Source of the DNA: Roseivirga misakiensis
Lineage (GTDB): Bacteria > Bacteroidota > Bacteroidia > Cytophagales > Cyclobacteriaceae
Reading direction: 5' to 3'
DNA: 64,000 nucleotides
Assembly: GCF_001747105.1 (NCBI RefSeq)
Contig: NZ_MDGQ01000003.1
Location: forward strand, 248,001-312,000
Part shown: piece after piece, positions 53,501 through 61,851 of the stretch
Layout of the letters: each line of letters opens with the position of its first letter
Position numbering within the stretch: position 1 is the first letter of the stretch
Program-made: the position numbers and the translations under genes
The notes under the pieces: model-generated
Told to the model about the DNA's origin: nothing
The model's input: the letters and a program-made list of their open reading frames with translations, nothing else
Database searches by the model: none

Positions 53501-54234
53501 CCCAAGTCCGTAATAACGTCCGTACCTGATGTTCCCGGTACAGCTGTAGAAGAAATCAAAGTCCAACTATCACCATTATCTGTAGACTTGTAAATACCAT
53601 TTCCTAAGTAGGTAGCTCCTGAAGCACTTGCTGAATTACCTCTAAATTCTCCAGTTCCATAGTACCACTCATCGGTTTTGCCTGACCTTCGGTCTTGAAC
53701 TAGTGTAGTCGTAGCTGGATGTTGCTGCAGCGCTGTAGTTCTAGTCCATGTCGCACCCTGGTCAGTGGTTTTCCACATTCCGCCAGATACGCCACCGGCT
53801 AAGATTATATTCTCATCATCAATGTCTAGACCAAGTGCTCTTGTTCTTCCACCAATGTTGAAAGGTCCAACATTTCTGAAAGGTGCATCTTCTTGAGTGC
53901 CTGAAGCAGCGGACGGAATGCTGAAAGGGTTACCTGCATCTCGATAAGCGTTCAAAGACTTTTTAGCAAAGGCTATCTCCCTATTTTGAATACCCATAGG
54001 TACTTTTCCCGTAGCTGGGTCAATCAAGAGACTCGCCTCATATTCTGCCCTATCGATTGGATTTTCTAACTCATCCTCCTCGCCTTCTCCATCTTCTGCA
54101 GAAATATCTGCTTTTGCATCAAAGCTATATTTGATCAATTCTTGTTGCGCAACATCATTGCCGTCATTAGTCGTATAAATGAAGCCGACCGCCGCGATAA
54201 GTACAATAACAGTTAGTAGTATTTTTTTCTTCAT
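50527..54234 (-). CDS. giant T9SS-secreted protein with BNR/sortilin-like propeller
   Basis: A 1235-residue secreted protein. Signal peptide (about 1-22), then a glycosyl-hydrolase/sortilin-like BNR propeller (about 115-820) with repeats such as GGMWKTTDQGATWTRT and SGVFMSDDGINW-like Asp-box segments (S-x-D-x-G-x-x-W). Next come one Ig-like domain (about 835-905), two bacterial Ig-like repeats (about 915-1020 and 1022-1125; VTFDETVLNVSTEDF and VTFSEGVDNVDVTDF) and a C-terminal domain of about 90 residues, a T9SS type A sorting signal (VYILAASNGTRKSTIKLLK). It probably reaches the surface or medium. Binding or hydrolase activity is not established. Confidence 0.85.
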   Translation of the reverse strand: MKKKILLTVIVLIAAVGFIYTTNDGNDVAQQELIKYSFDAKADISAEDGEGEEDELENPIDRAEYEASLLIDPATGKVPMGIQNREIAFAKKSLNAYRDAGNPFSIPSAASGTQEDAPFRNVGPFNIGGRTRALGLDIDDENIILAGGVSGGMWKTTDQGATWTRTTALQQHPATTTLVQDRRSGKTDEWYYGTGEFRGNSASASGATYLGNGIYKSTDNGDSWTLISSTAVPGTSGTDVITDLGDFTRVEQLAIDYSNDTGTEIYAAGGSQIIRSEDGFETYSVVLGGSNTGSNMCDVAVTSSGKVFATIGNSSNNGTSAEQGVFMSDDGINWTEIDLDGRDNVSTRIEIGIDPANENNVYFLTEDQFFLFNDLTDTSTDLTSSIDVSTDSGEGYNSQGAYDVITAVHPDDGSVVFVGGTNLLRSTNGFGTAATNDQIGGYRADGNANSFPSYPNHHPDLHEIVFFDSDANIMLTGSDGGVHLTRDNQQTGSSTSTTPVVWEDLNNGYLISQFYHANIHTTAFGDVQVVGGMQDNSSYISLNGEDQGDWSLVRGGDGAYAAITYNALYTSSQNGSTQRNALVGTTYQNGVGITPGGANESFLFVNPFNFNPINQDQFFISGRGKLFATNDIRQNPSGSEWLELDGPETLINQSVSAITASVQPEAILYFGTRSGGLFKIEDLRGLTEDTEILTVDTGDMPNGNVSGIAIDPNNADRVFISFSNYNVVSLWMSSDGGETWSSISGNLEENANGTGAGPSIRDIEVMPDGNGGNYYFAATSVGLFMTKELKGDETNWEQQAADVIGNVVVSNVRVRPIDGVVMASTHGSGVFIGGYDVGFNAMAFYSISTDGREYTLRANGSSVNPNPISYQWIKDGNDIEGETGETMTITDGGTYQVRIEINGKEGSGLSNTLEINLDGQGPSITSITRLDPTDAATDQTTVQFQVTFDETVLNVSTEDFETASAASGVITNVVESTVGTVFDITVSNIGGSGELNLDVSSTADITDEVGNAFSGTVLSEETFTITDNTNPTASIGRSVPATELTDQNEVTFLVTFSEGVDNVDVTDFVTTAGSPTASVGTVTEVSANIYQVIVTDILEDGTLGIDFATAQDIVDKAGNAFDGVATATETYTIENVITSIDDPLARSAQRILVDANPSASGIFNLAFPPAFIGDFEMQIVDAEGKRVMVRGVENYSSGDQLEVNLSNSPDGVYILAASNGTRKSTIKLLKSTGSR

Positions 54235-54242
54235 AATAGGTG

Positions 54243-54653
54243 TTAATCGATAACCATGTTAATAATGAGCTTGTCCACACCTCTTTTGATTGGGGTGAAA
54301 GCATCTAAAACGACCTCGCTGTTTTTCTTGAATTTGACCTCGGTTGGTGTAAAAAGCACCACCTCTTCGCTTACATTTGGCGCTACTGTAGAAAAAGTAT
54401 CGCCATACTTTAAGACTTCATTTACCTTAAACAAATATTCCCACCGATCACCAACTCGCTTACCTTTCGTCATCAGTTCTCCTTTTAATCGGATTACATC
54501 TTTATTCATATTGGATTTATAGGCTTGGATTGCCCCATTGGCATCAACTGAATAACCCTCTAACCCCTTTGTTGAAGAACAACCAACAACCGAAATCATG
54601 GCTATACAGAGCGCAAAACAGAGCTTACTTGTATTTGAAAAATATCTGTTCAT
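54243..54653 (-). CDS. hypothetical lipoprotein
   Basis: A 136-residue lipoprotein with lipobox MISVVGC (Cys about residue 25). The mature part 'KGELMTKGKRVGDRWEYLFKV' and later 'VVLFTPTEVKFKKNSEV' is beta-rich. No known family. It is 8 bases upstream of the giant secreted protein gene on the same strand and may be its partner. Confidence 0.6.
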   Translation of the reverse strand: MNRYFSNTSKLCFALCIAMISVVGCSSTKGLEGYSVDANGAIQAYKSNMNKDVIRLKGELMTKGKRVGDRWEYLFKVNEVLKYGDTFSTVAPNVSEEVVLFTPTEVKFKKNSEVVLDAFTPIKRGVDKLIINMVID

Positions 54654-54996
54654 TTAATAATTAATTAGTCTTGAAATATACAATATATCTCGCGTATTCA
54701 GAACCTAGAAGAGCAGGAGTATGACAAAGACCGCATTTTTTATTTCTAGTTTAAAATGATTTAGCCTCACCGCTTACGCATTCATACAACCAAGTATATT
54801 CTTTAGGTACCGATAATAAATCACCCTCACAGTCAATAGGCTAATAAACTTCTTTAAAGACTTGAGGTATAGGACCTAAATCTCCAAAGCAATTTGACCG
54901 ACTAATCAACACTAAAAGCGATTAAGTTTATTAACTGGAAAATCATTAAAAGGAACGTAATGATCATTTGGCTTTCGAATGACAAGAAGAAAAAAG
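54654..54996. other. 343-base intergenic region
   Basis: No open frame, RNA gene, repeat or strong hairpin was seen. It lies between the small lipoprotein gene and mnmD, both minus strand. Confidence 0.5.
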
Positions 54997-55677
54997 CTAC
55001 TTATTGAATATACCGCGCACCATCTCCTTTTTCCCCGGTGGGCCAGGTAAAGTTTCAACACTCATTTCAATGGTAGCTAAGTCCCTTTTAAACTGACCTC
55101 GTGCACAATACGTCACCAATACAGCACCATCATTGAAGTTTTGTTTAAGTTGTTTTAATAATGATAGTTCCCACATTTCAGATTGCTTACTAGGTGCAAA
55201 TGCGTCATAATAAATTAAGTCGTAAGAATCGGACGGCCTGAAGGACTGTAAAGTGGTTTGGTGTTTCGTAAAGGCGAATTGAGAGGTTAATTGTTGGCGT
55301 TCTCCCCAGTTAGCGTTATGTAAGTTCAGAAAATCGTTTTGAGACACCTGATCGGCTAGTTGCTCGTGATACTTCAACTGATCAATAATAGCCTGTGTAA
55401 GCGGATATGGTTCCAAAGTGGTATAATCGATAGAAATGCCACCGGCAATGTTTGTAAAACCTAAGGTTAGTAAAGCATTCAGTCCTGTGCCAAACCCCAC
55501 TTCAAGAATGCGAATATGCTCCTTACCAGAATTGACTAAAAACTCCAGTCCGTGTTTTATAAAAACATGCTGCGACTCTGTAACCGCACCGTGCGTAGAA
55601 TGGTAAGTTTCATTGAGACTTTCATGATATAATGATTGAGATCCATCACTCGTTTCAATGATTTTGATGTGGCTCAT
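54997..55677 (-). CDS. mnmD: tRNA mnm5s2U34 methyltransferase MnmD
   Basis: A 226-residue class I methyltransferase matching the C-terminal-free half of MnmC (DUF752/MTase_30). It finishes the xm5 modification of tRNA wobble uridine, with SAM as donor. The SAM motif is ILEVGFGTGLNALLTL (about 58-73). The catalytic motif 'YYDAFAPSKQSEMW' (about 150-163) is diagnostic. There is no fused oxidase domain. It overlaps ispF by 4 bases (ATGA). Confidence 0.92.
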   Translation of the reverse strand: MSHIKIIETSDGSQSLYHESLNETYHSTHGAVTESQHVFIKHGLEFLVNSGKEHIRILEVGFGTGLNALLTLGFTNIAGGISIDYTTLEPYPLTQAIIDQLKYHEQLADQVSQNDFLNLHNANWGERQQLTSQFAFTKHQTTLQSFRPSDSYDLIYYDAFAPSKQSEMWELSLLKQLKQNFNDGAVLVTYCARGQFKRDLATIEMSVETLPGPPGKKEMVRGIFNK

Positions 55678-56153
55678 CCTTTCTGGATCAAAACAGTTGC
55701 ATGTGCAGACACGCCCTCTAGTTTACCAACAAAACCTAACTTCTCCGTGGTGGTCGCTTTAATCGAAATATCTTCTATCGGAATGGTCATCACTTCGCTA
55801 AGGCATTCTTTCATGGCAGGGATGTGTGGATTAACTTTTGGTTGTTGTAAACATATGGTAGAATCAATATTTCCTACCTCATAGCCTTCTTCGCGGATAA
55901 GCTTCAGAACGTCTCGAAGGAGAATCTTACTGTCAATCCCCTTGTATTTAGGGTCCTGGTCTGAAAAGTGAAATCCAATATCTCGCATATTGGCTGCTCC
56001 CAGAAGCGCATCGCAAATGACATGAATAAGTACATCTGCATCCGAATGTCCTACTGCTCCATGCGTATGAGGCACTTTTATGCCACCTAACCAAAATTCT
56101 TCCCCCTCGGCCAACTGGTGAACATCATATCCATAACCTACTCTTACCTTCAT
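55674..56153 (-). CDS. ispF: 2-C-methyl-D-erythritol 2,4-cyclodiphosphate synthase
   Basis: A 159-residue trimeric enzyme of the MEP isoprenoid pathway. The zinc ligands Asp10 and His12 (GYDVH) are visible, and the conserved GHSDADVLIHVICDALLGAA and ATTTEKLGF motifs are intact. Its stop overlaps the mnmD start. Confidence 0.96.
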   Translation of the reverse strand: MKVRVGYGYDVHQLAEGEEFWLGGIKVPHTHGAVGHSDADVLIHVICDALLGAANMRDIGFHFSDQDPKYKGIDSKILLRDVLKLIREEGYEVGNIDSTICLQQPKVNPHIPAMKECLSEVMTIPIEDISIKATTTEKLGFVGKLEGVSAHATVLIQKG

Positions 56154-56178
56154 AAGTGTTCGTTTTAAACTACAGTAA

Positions 56179-57417
56179 TTAGCGTTTAGCCTTATACCGC
56201 ATTACAGAAGCATTAGATTTCTGAAGTACTCTTTCTGCAGCTTCCTTTACATCCTTTGCACTAACAGAAGCCAACTTTTCTAATTCAGTGTTAGCTAAGT
56301 TGGCATCTCCAAGCATTTCAGCATAAGCCAAATTCATAGCACGATTGAGCAACTCCATTTCCGAAAAAACAATGGTCGACTCGGCTTTGTTCTTTACTTT
56401 TTCGAGTTCCTCGTCAGTAATGCTTGAATTTTTAAAATCTTCGATCAATTCCCAAATAGCCTCTTCTGCTTCTTCTAGCTCGAAGTTATCATTCAACTTA
56501 CCTTGAATTACTAATAGACCGGGGTCGATCGATCCCATCACATAAGCACTTAAAGAATTGAAAATTGATTTCTCATCAACCAGCTTTTGATATAACCTAC
56601 TAGACTTACCTCGACCTAAGACATCGCTCAATAAATCTTCGGCATGATAAGTTTCATCAACTCTTCCCGCCATATGAAAGGTCATATATAAGGAATCGAC
56701 TGGCACGGCCTCCTCCACCTCCAACAATCTATATTCATCCTGAATAGGCTCTTTAGGTATCGTTCTGATTATTCGTTTACCCTCTGGAATTGGTCCGAAC
56801 CACTTTTCCGACAATGTTTTAACCTGCTCTAAAGTAACATCGCCAGCCACTACTAGAACGGCATTATTCGGCACATAATAACGATAAAAAAAGTCCTTCA
56901 CATCCTCCATCGTTGCCTTTTCAATATGCTCGATTTTCTCACCGATTGTAGGCCATCGATAGGAGTGTTCTTTGTAGGCGAGTGGTCGCAATTTTAACCA
57001 AACATCACCATAAGGCTGATTCAAATAGCGTTGTTTGAACTCTTCAATCACTACCGATCGTTGCACCTCCAACACCTTAGGATCGAAAGACAAGCTCAGC
57101 ATCCTATCTGACTCTAGCCAGAAGGCAGTCTCAAGGTTTGCCGAAGGGATTGTGATATAATAGTTGGTGATATCATTAGAGGTAAAAGCATTATTGTCAC
57201 CACCAACAAACTGAAGAGGTTCATCAAAAGCTGGAACATTTTTGGAACCACCAAACATCAAATGCTCAAAAAGATGAGCAAAACCAGTCTTAGACGGCTC
57301 CTCGTCTCGAGCACCAACTTTATACAATAGGTTAACTACGGCCATCGGAGAAGTGTGGTCTTCATGAACCAACACCTTCAATCCATTATCTAAAACAAAA
57401 CTATCGAATGCTATCAT
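56179..57417 (-). CDS. M16 family zinc metallopeptidase (second paralogue)
   Basis: A 412-residue protein, a paralogue of the gene at 12584-13819. The inverted motif HLFEH is at 48-52, and the third ligand Glu is in SVVIEEFKQRY (about 128). No signal peptide is visible. It lies 25 bases upstream of ispF on the same strand and is divergent from the E1 dehydrogenase gene with an 88-base gap. Confidence 0.92.
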   Translation of the reverse strand: MIAFDSFVLDNGLKVLVHEDHTSPMAVVNLLYKVGARDEEPSKTGFAHLFEHLMFGGSKNVPAFDEPLQFVGGDNNAFTSNDITNYYITIPSANLETAFWLESDRMLSLSFDPKVLEVQRSVVIEEFKQRYLNQPYGDVWLKLRPLAYKEHSYRWPTIGEKIEHIEKATMEDVKDFFYRYYVPNNAVLVVAGDVTLEQVKTLSEKWFGPIPEGKRIIRTIPKEPIQDEYRLLEVEEAVPVDSLYMTFHMAGRVDETYHAEDLLSDVLGRGKSSRLYQKLVDEKSIFNSLSAYVMGSIDPGLLVIQGKLNDNFELEEAEEAIWELIEDFKNSSITDEELEKVKNKAESTIVFSEMELLNRAMNLAYAEMLGDANLANTELEKLASVSAKDVKEAAERVLQKSNASVMRYKAKR

Positions 57418-57505
57418 CTCTGGAAGGTGAGCGAAATTAAAAATATGATCTATAATTTTTGCAATGCCATCATTACTTTAATTTTACCTTAGCTTATTCG
57501 ACAAT

Positions 57506-59485
57506 ATGAGATTTAACAAATCGGGTTATTCCAACCAAGAACTTCTCCACTTATACGAGCAAATTCTTAGACCTCGAATGATTGAGGAAAAAATGCTCAT
57601 TCTTTTAAGACAAGGGAAAATTAGTAAATGGTTTTCAGGTATTGGTCAGGAGGCAGTGTCCGTTGGAGCAGTCAATGCCATAGCACAAGACGAATTCATT
57701 TTACCCATGCACCGTAACCTTGGCGTGTTCACCGGTCGAAATGTACCCTATCAAAGACTTTTTGCTCAATTTCAGGGGAAAATGAGCGGTTTTACAAAAG
57801 GACGAGATCGCTCTTTTCATTTCGGAACCAGGGCACACCATATTGTCGGCATGATATCCCATCTTGGCCCACAAATGGCGCTAGCAGATGGTATAGCTTT
57901 TGCCAATAAACTAAAAGCTGAAAACAAAGCTACATTGGTTTTTACCGGCGACGGTGCCAGTTCTGAAGGTGATTTCCATGAAGCCCTAAATGTGGCAGCC
58001 GTATGGGACTTACCCGTGATCTTTGTCATTGAAAATAATGGCTATGGCCTTTCTACGCCGAGTGAGGAACAATTTAGATTCAAGCACTTTATAGATAAAG
58101 GGCCTGCATATGGTATCAAAGCGGTTCAAGTAGATGGTAATAACCTATTGCAAGTGCACAAAACCATCAAATCACTGGCCGAAGAGATCCGCAAAGACCC
58201 CAAACCAGTAATTCTAGAAGCATTGACTTTTAGAATGAGAGGGCATGAAGAGGCTAGTGGCACCAAGTACGTTCCAAAAGAATTAATGGACAGTTGGGCA
58301 AAGAAAGACCCGGTTGAAAACTTCGAAAAGTATTTGATTAAACAAGGCATACTGACTGATGACGTCATTAGTTCGATAAGGCTTAAAATCAAAGAGGATA
58401 TTGAAACTGGATTGGATTTGGCGTATGCCGAAGACTTACCAGAGGCTTCGACTGAAACTGAGGTTACTGATCTTTTCTACCCATTTGAACAGAAAATTCA
58501 CTTGCCGATCGAATCAAAAAAGACCGAAAGACGATTTGTTGATGCTATTTCTGATGGATTGCGGCAAAGCATGGAAAAGTATGACAACCTAGTGATAATG
58601 GGACAAGACATAGCCGATTATGGCGGTGTTTTCAAAATCACTGAAGGTTTTACTGATCTTTTCGGTAAAGATCGAGTGAGAAATACCCCGCTCTGTGAAT
58701 CAGCAATTATTGGTACAGGATTAGGCTTATGTATAAATGGCTACAAAGCCGTAGTGGAGATGCAATTCGCAGATTTTGTCACCTGTGGATTCAATCAAAT
58801 TGTGAATAATCTAGCCAAGATTCATTATAGATGGGGTCAAAATGCCGATGTAGTTGTGAGAATGCCTACAGGAGCAGGTGTTGGAGCTGGCCCTTTTCAT
58901 TCACAATCGAATGAGGCTTGGTTCTTCCATACACCAGGTCTAAAAATAGTATACCCTTCTAACGCCGAAGATGCGAAAGGCCTACTCAATGCAGCTATAG
59001 AAGATCCTAACCCTTATTTATTCTTCGAACACAAGGCATTATATAGGTCGCACAGCCAAGAGATACCGACGGACTATTACACTTCTGAAGTTGGAAAAGC
59101 ATCCATGGCTAGTGTCGGTAACGACTTGACCATAGTTACTTATGGAATGGGGGTTCACTGGGCTATTGAAGCTATGAAAGAAATTGAAGGTGTTTCCGCG
59201 GATATTATCGATTTAAGAACTCTTTTACCATGGGATAAAGAGGCAGTTGCGGCATCTGTGAAAAAAACTAATAAAGTTTTAGTCCTTCATGAAGATACGC
59301 TAATAGGTGGTATTGGGGCTGAAATAGCTGCTTGGATCAGTGAACACTGCTTTGAATATCTTGATGCACCCGTGAAACGAGAGGCCAGTCTTGATACGCC
59401 AGTTCCATTTAGTCAACCACTAGAAGCAAACTTTTTACCTCAAAAAAGACTTTTAGATAAGTTGAAGCATTTAATCTCCTATTAA
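57506..59485 (+). CDS. 2-oxoacid dehydrogenase E1, fused alpha and beta subunits
   Basis: A 659-residue thiamine-diphosphate enzyme with both E1 subunits in one chain. The alpha part (about 1-310) holds the ThDP motif GDGASSEG and NN at 177-178 (GDG at 148-150). A short linker follows. The beta part (about 340-659) begins RRFVDAISDGLRQSM and has NTPLCESAIIGTGLGL (catalytic Glu) and RMPTGAGVGAGPFHSQSNE. The substrate is probably a branched-chain or pyruvate-like 2-oxoacid; no E2 or E3 gene is near. It is followed after 2 bases by a YtxJ-like gene. Confidence 0.9.
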   Translation: MRFNKSGYSNQELLHLYEQILRPRMIEEKMLILLRQGKISKWFSGIGQEAVSVGAVNAIAQDEFILPMHRNLGVFTGRNVPYQRLFAQFQGKMSGFTKGRDRSFHFGTRAHHIVGMISHLGPQMALADGIAFANKLKAENKATLVFTGDGASSEGDFHEALNVAAVWDLPVIFVIENNGYGLSTPSEEQFRFKHFIDKGPAYGIKAVQVDGNNLLQVHKTIKSLAEEIRKDPKPVILEALTFRMRGHEEASGTKYVPKELMDSWAKKDPVENFEKYLIKQGILTDDVISSIRLKIKEDIETGLDLAYAEDLPEASTETEVTDLFYPFEQKIHLPIESKKTERRFVDAISDGLRQSMEKYDNLVIMGQDIADYGGVFKITEGFTDLFGKDRVRNTPLCESAIIGTGLGLCINGYKAVVEMQFADFVTCGFNQIVNNLAKIHYRWGQNADVVVRMPTGAGVGAGPFHSQSNEAWFFHTPGLKIVYPSNAEDAKGLLNAAIEDPNPYLFFEHKALYRSHSQEIPTDYYTSEVGKASMASVGNDLTIVTYGMGVHWAIEAMKEIEGVSADIIDLRTLLPWDKEAVAASVKKTNKVLVLHEDTLIGGIGAEIAAWISEHCFEYLDAPVKREASLDTPVPFSQPLEANFLPQKRLLDKLKHLISY

Positions 59486-59487
59486 TC

Positions 59488-59856
59488 ATGTTTTGGAAAA
59501 AGAGTAACAAGTCTAATGAAGGCGTCAACTGGCACGAACTATCAAGTGTTAACCAACTTGATTCTTTAATTGAAGAAAGTAAAGAACAGCCAGTTCTGAT
59601 CTACAAGCACAGCACACGATGCAGTATTTCAAGCATGGTTTTAGACCGTTTGGAAAGAAGCTGGTCAAGTGAGGGCAATAATATTAAGGCCTACTACTTG
59701 GATCTAATCTCATTCCGGGACGTTTCAAATGCGATTGCCGAGAATTTCGGAATATATCACGAGTCTCCACAAGTGATCTTACTTAAAGATGGCAAAGCCA
59801 CATTCAATGCCTCGCACATGAGTATTTCTTTTAGTGCCATAAAGGATCAGGCATAA
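59488..59856 (+). CDS. YtxJ-like bacillithiol-system monothiol protein
   Basis: A 122-residue thioredoxin-fold protein. The active-site segment KHSTRCSISSM has one Cys (residue 47) in place of CxxC, and the layout 'PVLIYKHSTRC...YYLDLISFRDVSNAIAENFGIYHESPQVILLKDGK' matches the YtxJ family, linked to bacillithiol redox systems. With bshC in the same window it supports bacillithiol use. It follows the E1 gene by 2 bases and ends at a hairpin. Confidence 0.88.
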   Translation: MFWKKSNKSNEGVNWHELSSVNQLDSLIEESKEQPVLIYKHSTRCSISSMVLDRLERSWSSEGNNIKAYYLDLISFRDVSNAIAENFGIYHESPQVILLKDGKATFNASHMSISFSAIKDQA

Positions 59857-59860
59857 AAAA

Positions 59861-59882
59861 AGCCCCGAATAAATTCGGGGCT
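59861..59882 (+). terminator. terminator after the YtxJ-like gene
   Basis: Arms AGCCCCGA and TCGGGGCT (59861-59868 and 59875-59882) form an 8-bp GC-rich stem; A-rich sequence precedes it, so it can end the convergent gene as well. Confidence 0.82.
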
Positions 59883-59891
59883 CGATATATA

Positions 59892-60446
59892 TTACAATCT
59901 AATTGTCCAACATCCGTCTATCCAGACTCTACGACCATTAACTCTTTGGTAGTGACCTGCAATCCATCTGTGATTTGCTCGTCTGATGGCCCAACGACCT
60001 TCAACCCAAACATCTCTTCTTAACCTAGGATTATAAGACCAGTATCCAGCCAACCAGATGTGTCGATTACTAGGTCTATAACCTCTATTAACTAGTATTC
60101 TTCTTCCTCTTCGGGCGTCAAAATCGTAGTAGCTGCGATTATTTCTGCGTGTATCAGCATAACCGTAATTTGTCCATCCTCGGTCTCTCGACACCCTTCT
60201 ATCAACTACACGGACTACCCTATCGGCTCTGCGATTGTTCTTAACGTAAGCCTTATTGTTACGTTTGTTATTCCTGATATTGGAATTCCTATTATTTCTG
60301 GAATTGCGAAGATCCGCATCCCTTCTATTATTCAAGGTCGCTTCCTTTCTTGGGCTTCGATCATCCGATCTTTTACGCTGTGCCAGTACTTCAACTGACA
60401 GACCAGTGAATAATAGTATCGCTAATGTTAGTAAAGCTTTTTTCAT
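59892..60446 (-). CDS. secreted Arg/Asn-rich YXWGXW-like repeat protein
   Basis: A 184-residue protein with a signal peptide (ALLTLAILLFTGLSVEVLAQ). Residues 23-115 are extraordinarily rich in Arg, Asn and Asp (RKRSDDRSPRKEATL onward). The last 65 residues hold repeated motifs such as IWLAGYWSYN, VWVEGRWAIR, RWIAGHYQRV and VWIDGCWTIR, the WxxGxW-type repeat. The repeats occur in several envelope-associated proteins; function unknown. The high positive charge suggests binding to anionic surface polymers (inference). Confidence 0.75.
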   Translation of the reverse strand: MKKALLTLAILLFTGLSVEVLAQRKRSDDRSPRKEATLNNRRDADLRNSRNNRNSNIRNNKRNNKAYVKNNRRADRVVRVVDRRVSRDRGWTNYGYADTRRNNRSYYDFDARRGRRILVNRGYRPSNRHIWLAGYWSYNPRLRRDVWVEGRWAIRRANHRWIAGHYQRVNGRRVWIDGCWTIRL

Positions 60447-60597
60447 AACCTTGATATTTAAGTTCTAAAATAAATTCAAGGCCCGGACCATAATTAATGC
60501 ATTGACCTACACTAATCCATTACCATGCCAAAAAGCAATCGGAGCCTCAAAAAACACCTACTCATACCAGCATATAATTGACTAAACGCCATAAAAA

Positions 60598-60616
60598 AAG
60601 GACCAAAAAGGCCCTT
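60598..60616 (-). terminator. terminator of the duplicated secreted-protein gene
   Basis: On the minus strand AAGGGCC and GGTCCTT pair (one G-T) around a 5-base loop and are followed by seven T. It lies 27 bases after the stop of the gene at 60643. Confidence 0.7.
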
Positions 60617-60642
60617 CATACGTTTGACAAAAACTATTAAAG

Positions 60643-61383
60643 TTATTGCTTAGTCCAAATTTCTCGAATAGGGTTTCCAGTTGAGCTTAATCCACTGTGA
60701 TCCCATTTATCACCATTTACTTTGTAGTCAAAGCTTAAATCCGCTCCCACCCGATCTGGGTTTTTAGAAAAGAACTCAATGTGCTCATTGTACTTTCCGT
60801 CCTTCAGCACAACCTTTCCACCACCAGTACCTGAAAACTGTTTGCTTTCTGGGTTAAAAGCTACCCACTGAAATCTCGAGCCTGTAATCATCTTAATCGT
60901 TTTTCTAGCTCCTAGTCTCATGGCTTGCATTTCCCCATTTCGCATTCTATCAGTAATGCGCCAAGCACCTGCAAGATCTCCATCGCCATTATCTATTCTG
61001 GTTAATACCATGGTAAAAGAATCGCCCGAAGACTTAAATTCTAGCGTCGCCTTTTTTCTGTTCATAGAAGCGGTAACTTCATAATCGGTCCCAACATTTT
61101 CTTTATCCCAAGTATTAAATTCTGTGGTGTAGGAAATCTTATCTCCCATTATTTGAATGGCACCCCCTCGGCTACCGACAAACTTTTTAGAATCAATATC
61201 AAATTCTGTATAAAAAGCGTAAGGAGACTCAATTAAAAGTACGCCCCTGTGGTCCAGTTTTTCACCGTCTACAGTTTGTATTTCCCAAGCACCCTCGAGT
61301 GCTTCTGCTAAATCAGCCTCTGAACGATGATCCGATGCAATTAAGAAGACTGAAAAAGTAAGTAAGGATAGTAAAGCTTTCAT
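60643..61383 (-). CDS. secreted protein with two lipocalin-like repeats
   Basis: A 246-residue protein with a short signal peptide (ALLSLLTFSVFLIASDH). Two homologous halves follow: EGAWEIQTVDGEKLDH...FVGSRGG...YTTEFNTWDKENVGTDY and AGAWRITDRMRNGEMQ...FSGTGGG...HIEFFSKNPDRVGADL. Each half opens with G-A-W and ends with an E-F/V-G-x-D segment, the pattern of a lipocalin-like beta domain. The ligand is unknown. The gene has its own terminator. Confidence 0.75.
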   Translation of the reverse strand: MKALLSLLTFSVFLIASDHRSEADLAEALEGAWEIQTVDGEKLDHRGVLLIESPYAFYTEFDIDSKKFVGSRGGAIQIMGDKISYTTEFNTWDKENVGTDYEVTASMNRKKATLEFKSSGDSFTMVLTRIDNGDGDLAGAWRITDRMRNGEMQAMRLGARKTIKMITGSRFQWVAFNPESKQFSGTGGGKVVLKDGKYNEHIEFFSKNPDRVGADLSFDYKVNGDKWDHSGLSSTGNPIREIWTKQ

Positions 61384-61522
61384 AATCTTAAAATTTATAT
61401 CAAAATACCCGATCTAAGCTCAAAAAAGAATGATGAATCCTACGAAAGGCCTAAATTTGATGTGAAGAATCAAACCTGATAGATGCAGTGGTGAAAATTA
61501 CTTGGAAATAAAATTGCAACTC
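61384..61522. other. intergenic before the rpsT promoter
   Basis: No open frame, RNA gene or clear hairpin was seen in this part of the gap between the minus-strand secreted-protein gene and rpsT. Confidence 0.4.
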
Positions 61523-61553
61523 TTTGTAATTATTTGAAATACACCTATCTTTG
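61523..61553 (+). promoter_or_regulatory. promoter of rpsT
   Basis: TTTG (61523-61526) and TATCTTTG (61546-61553), 19 bp apart, are perfect matches to the Bacteroidota consensus; the rpsT start is 27 bases downstream. Confidence 0.7.
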
Positions 61554-61580
61554 CATCCCAATTTAGAAAGCACAGATTAA

Positions 61581-61832
61581 ATGGCAAATCATAAGTCCGC
61601 GTTAAAAAGAATTAGATCAAACGAAGCAAAGCGTTTGAGAAATAGATATCAGAGTAAAACAACTCGTACCTATATCAAAAGGCTAAGAGGTACATCTGAT
61701 AAAGGCGAAGCACAAGAGCTTTTGAAGAAAGTAGTTGGCATGTTGGATAAGCTTGCAAAGAAGAATATCATTCACAAGAACAAAGCTGCTAATAACAAGT
61801 CTAAATTGACTAAGATGGTAAACAGTCTTTAA
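61581..61832 (+). CDS. rpsT: 30S ribosomal protein S20
   Basis: An 83-residue, Lys/Arg-rich protein that binds 16S rRNA early in small-subunit assembly. The N-terminus ANHKSALKRIRSNEAKRLRN and the C-terminal GMLDKLAKKNIIHKNKAANNK are diagnostic. It is monocistronic with its own promoter and hairpin terminator. Confidence 0.97.
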   Translation: MANHKSALKRIRSNEAKRLRNRYQSKTTRTYIKRLRGTSDKGEAQELLKKVVGMLDKLAKKNIIHKNKAANNKSKLTKMVNSL

Positions 61833-61851
61833 GACTTAAGAAATTCAATGA

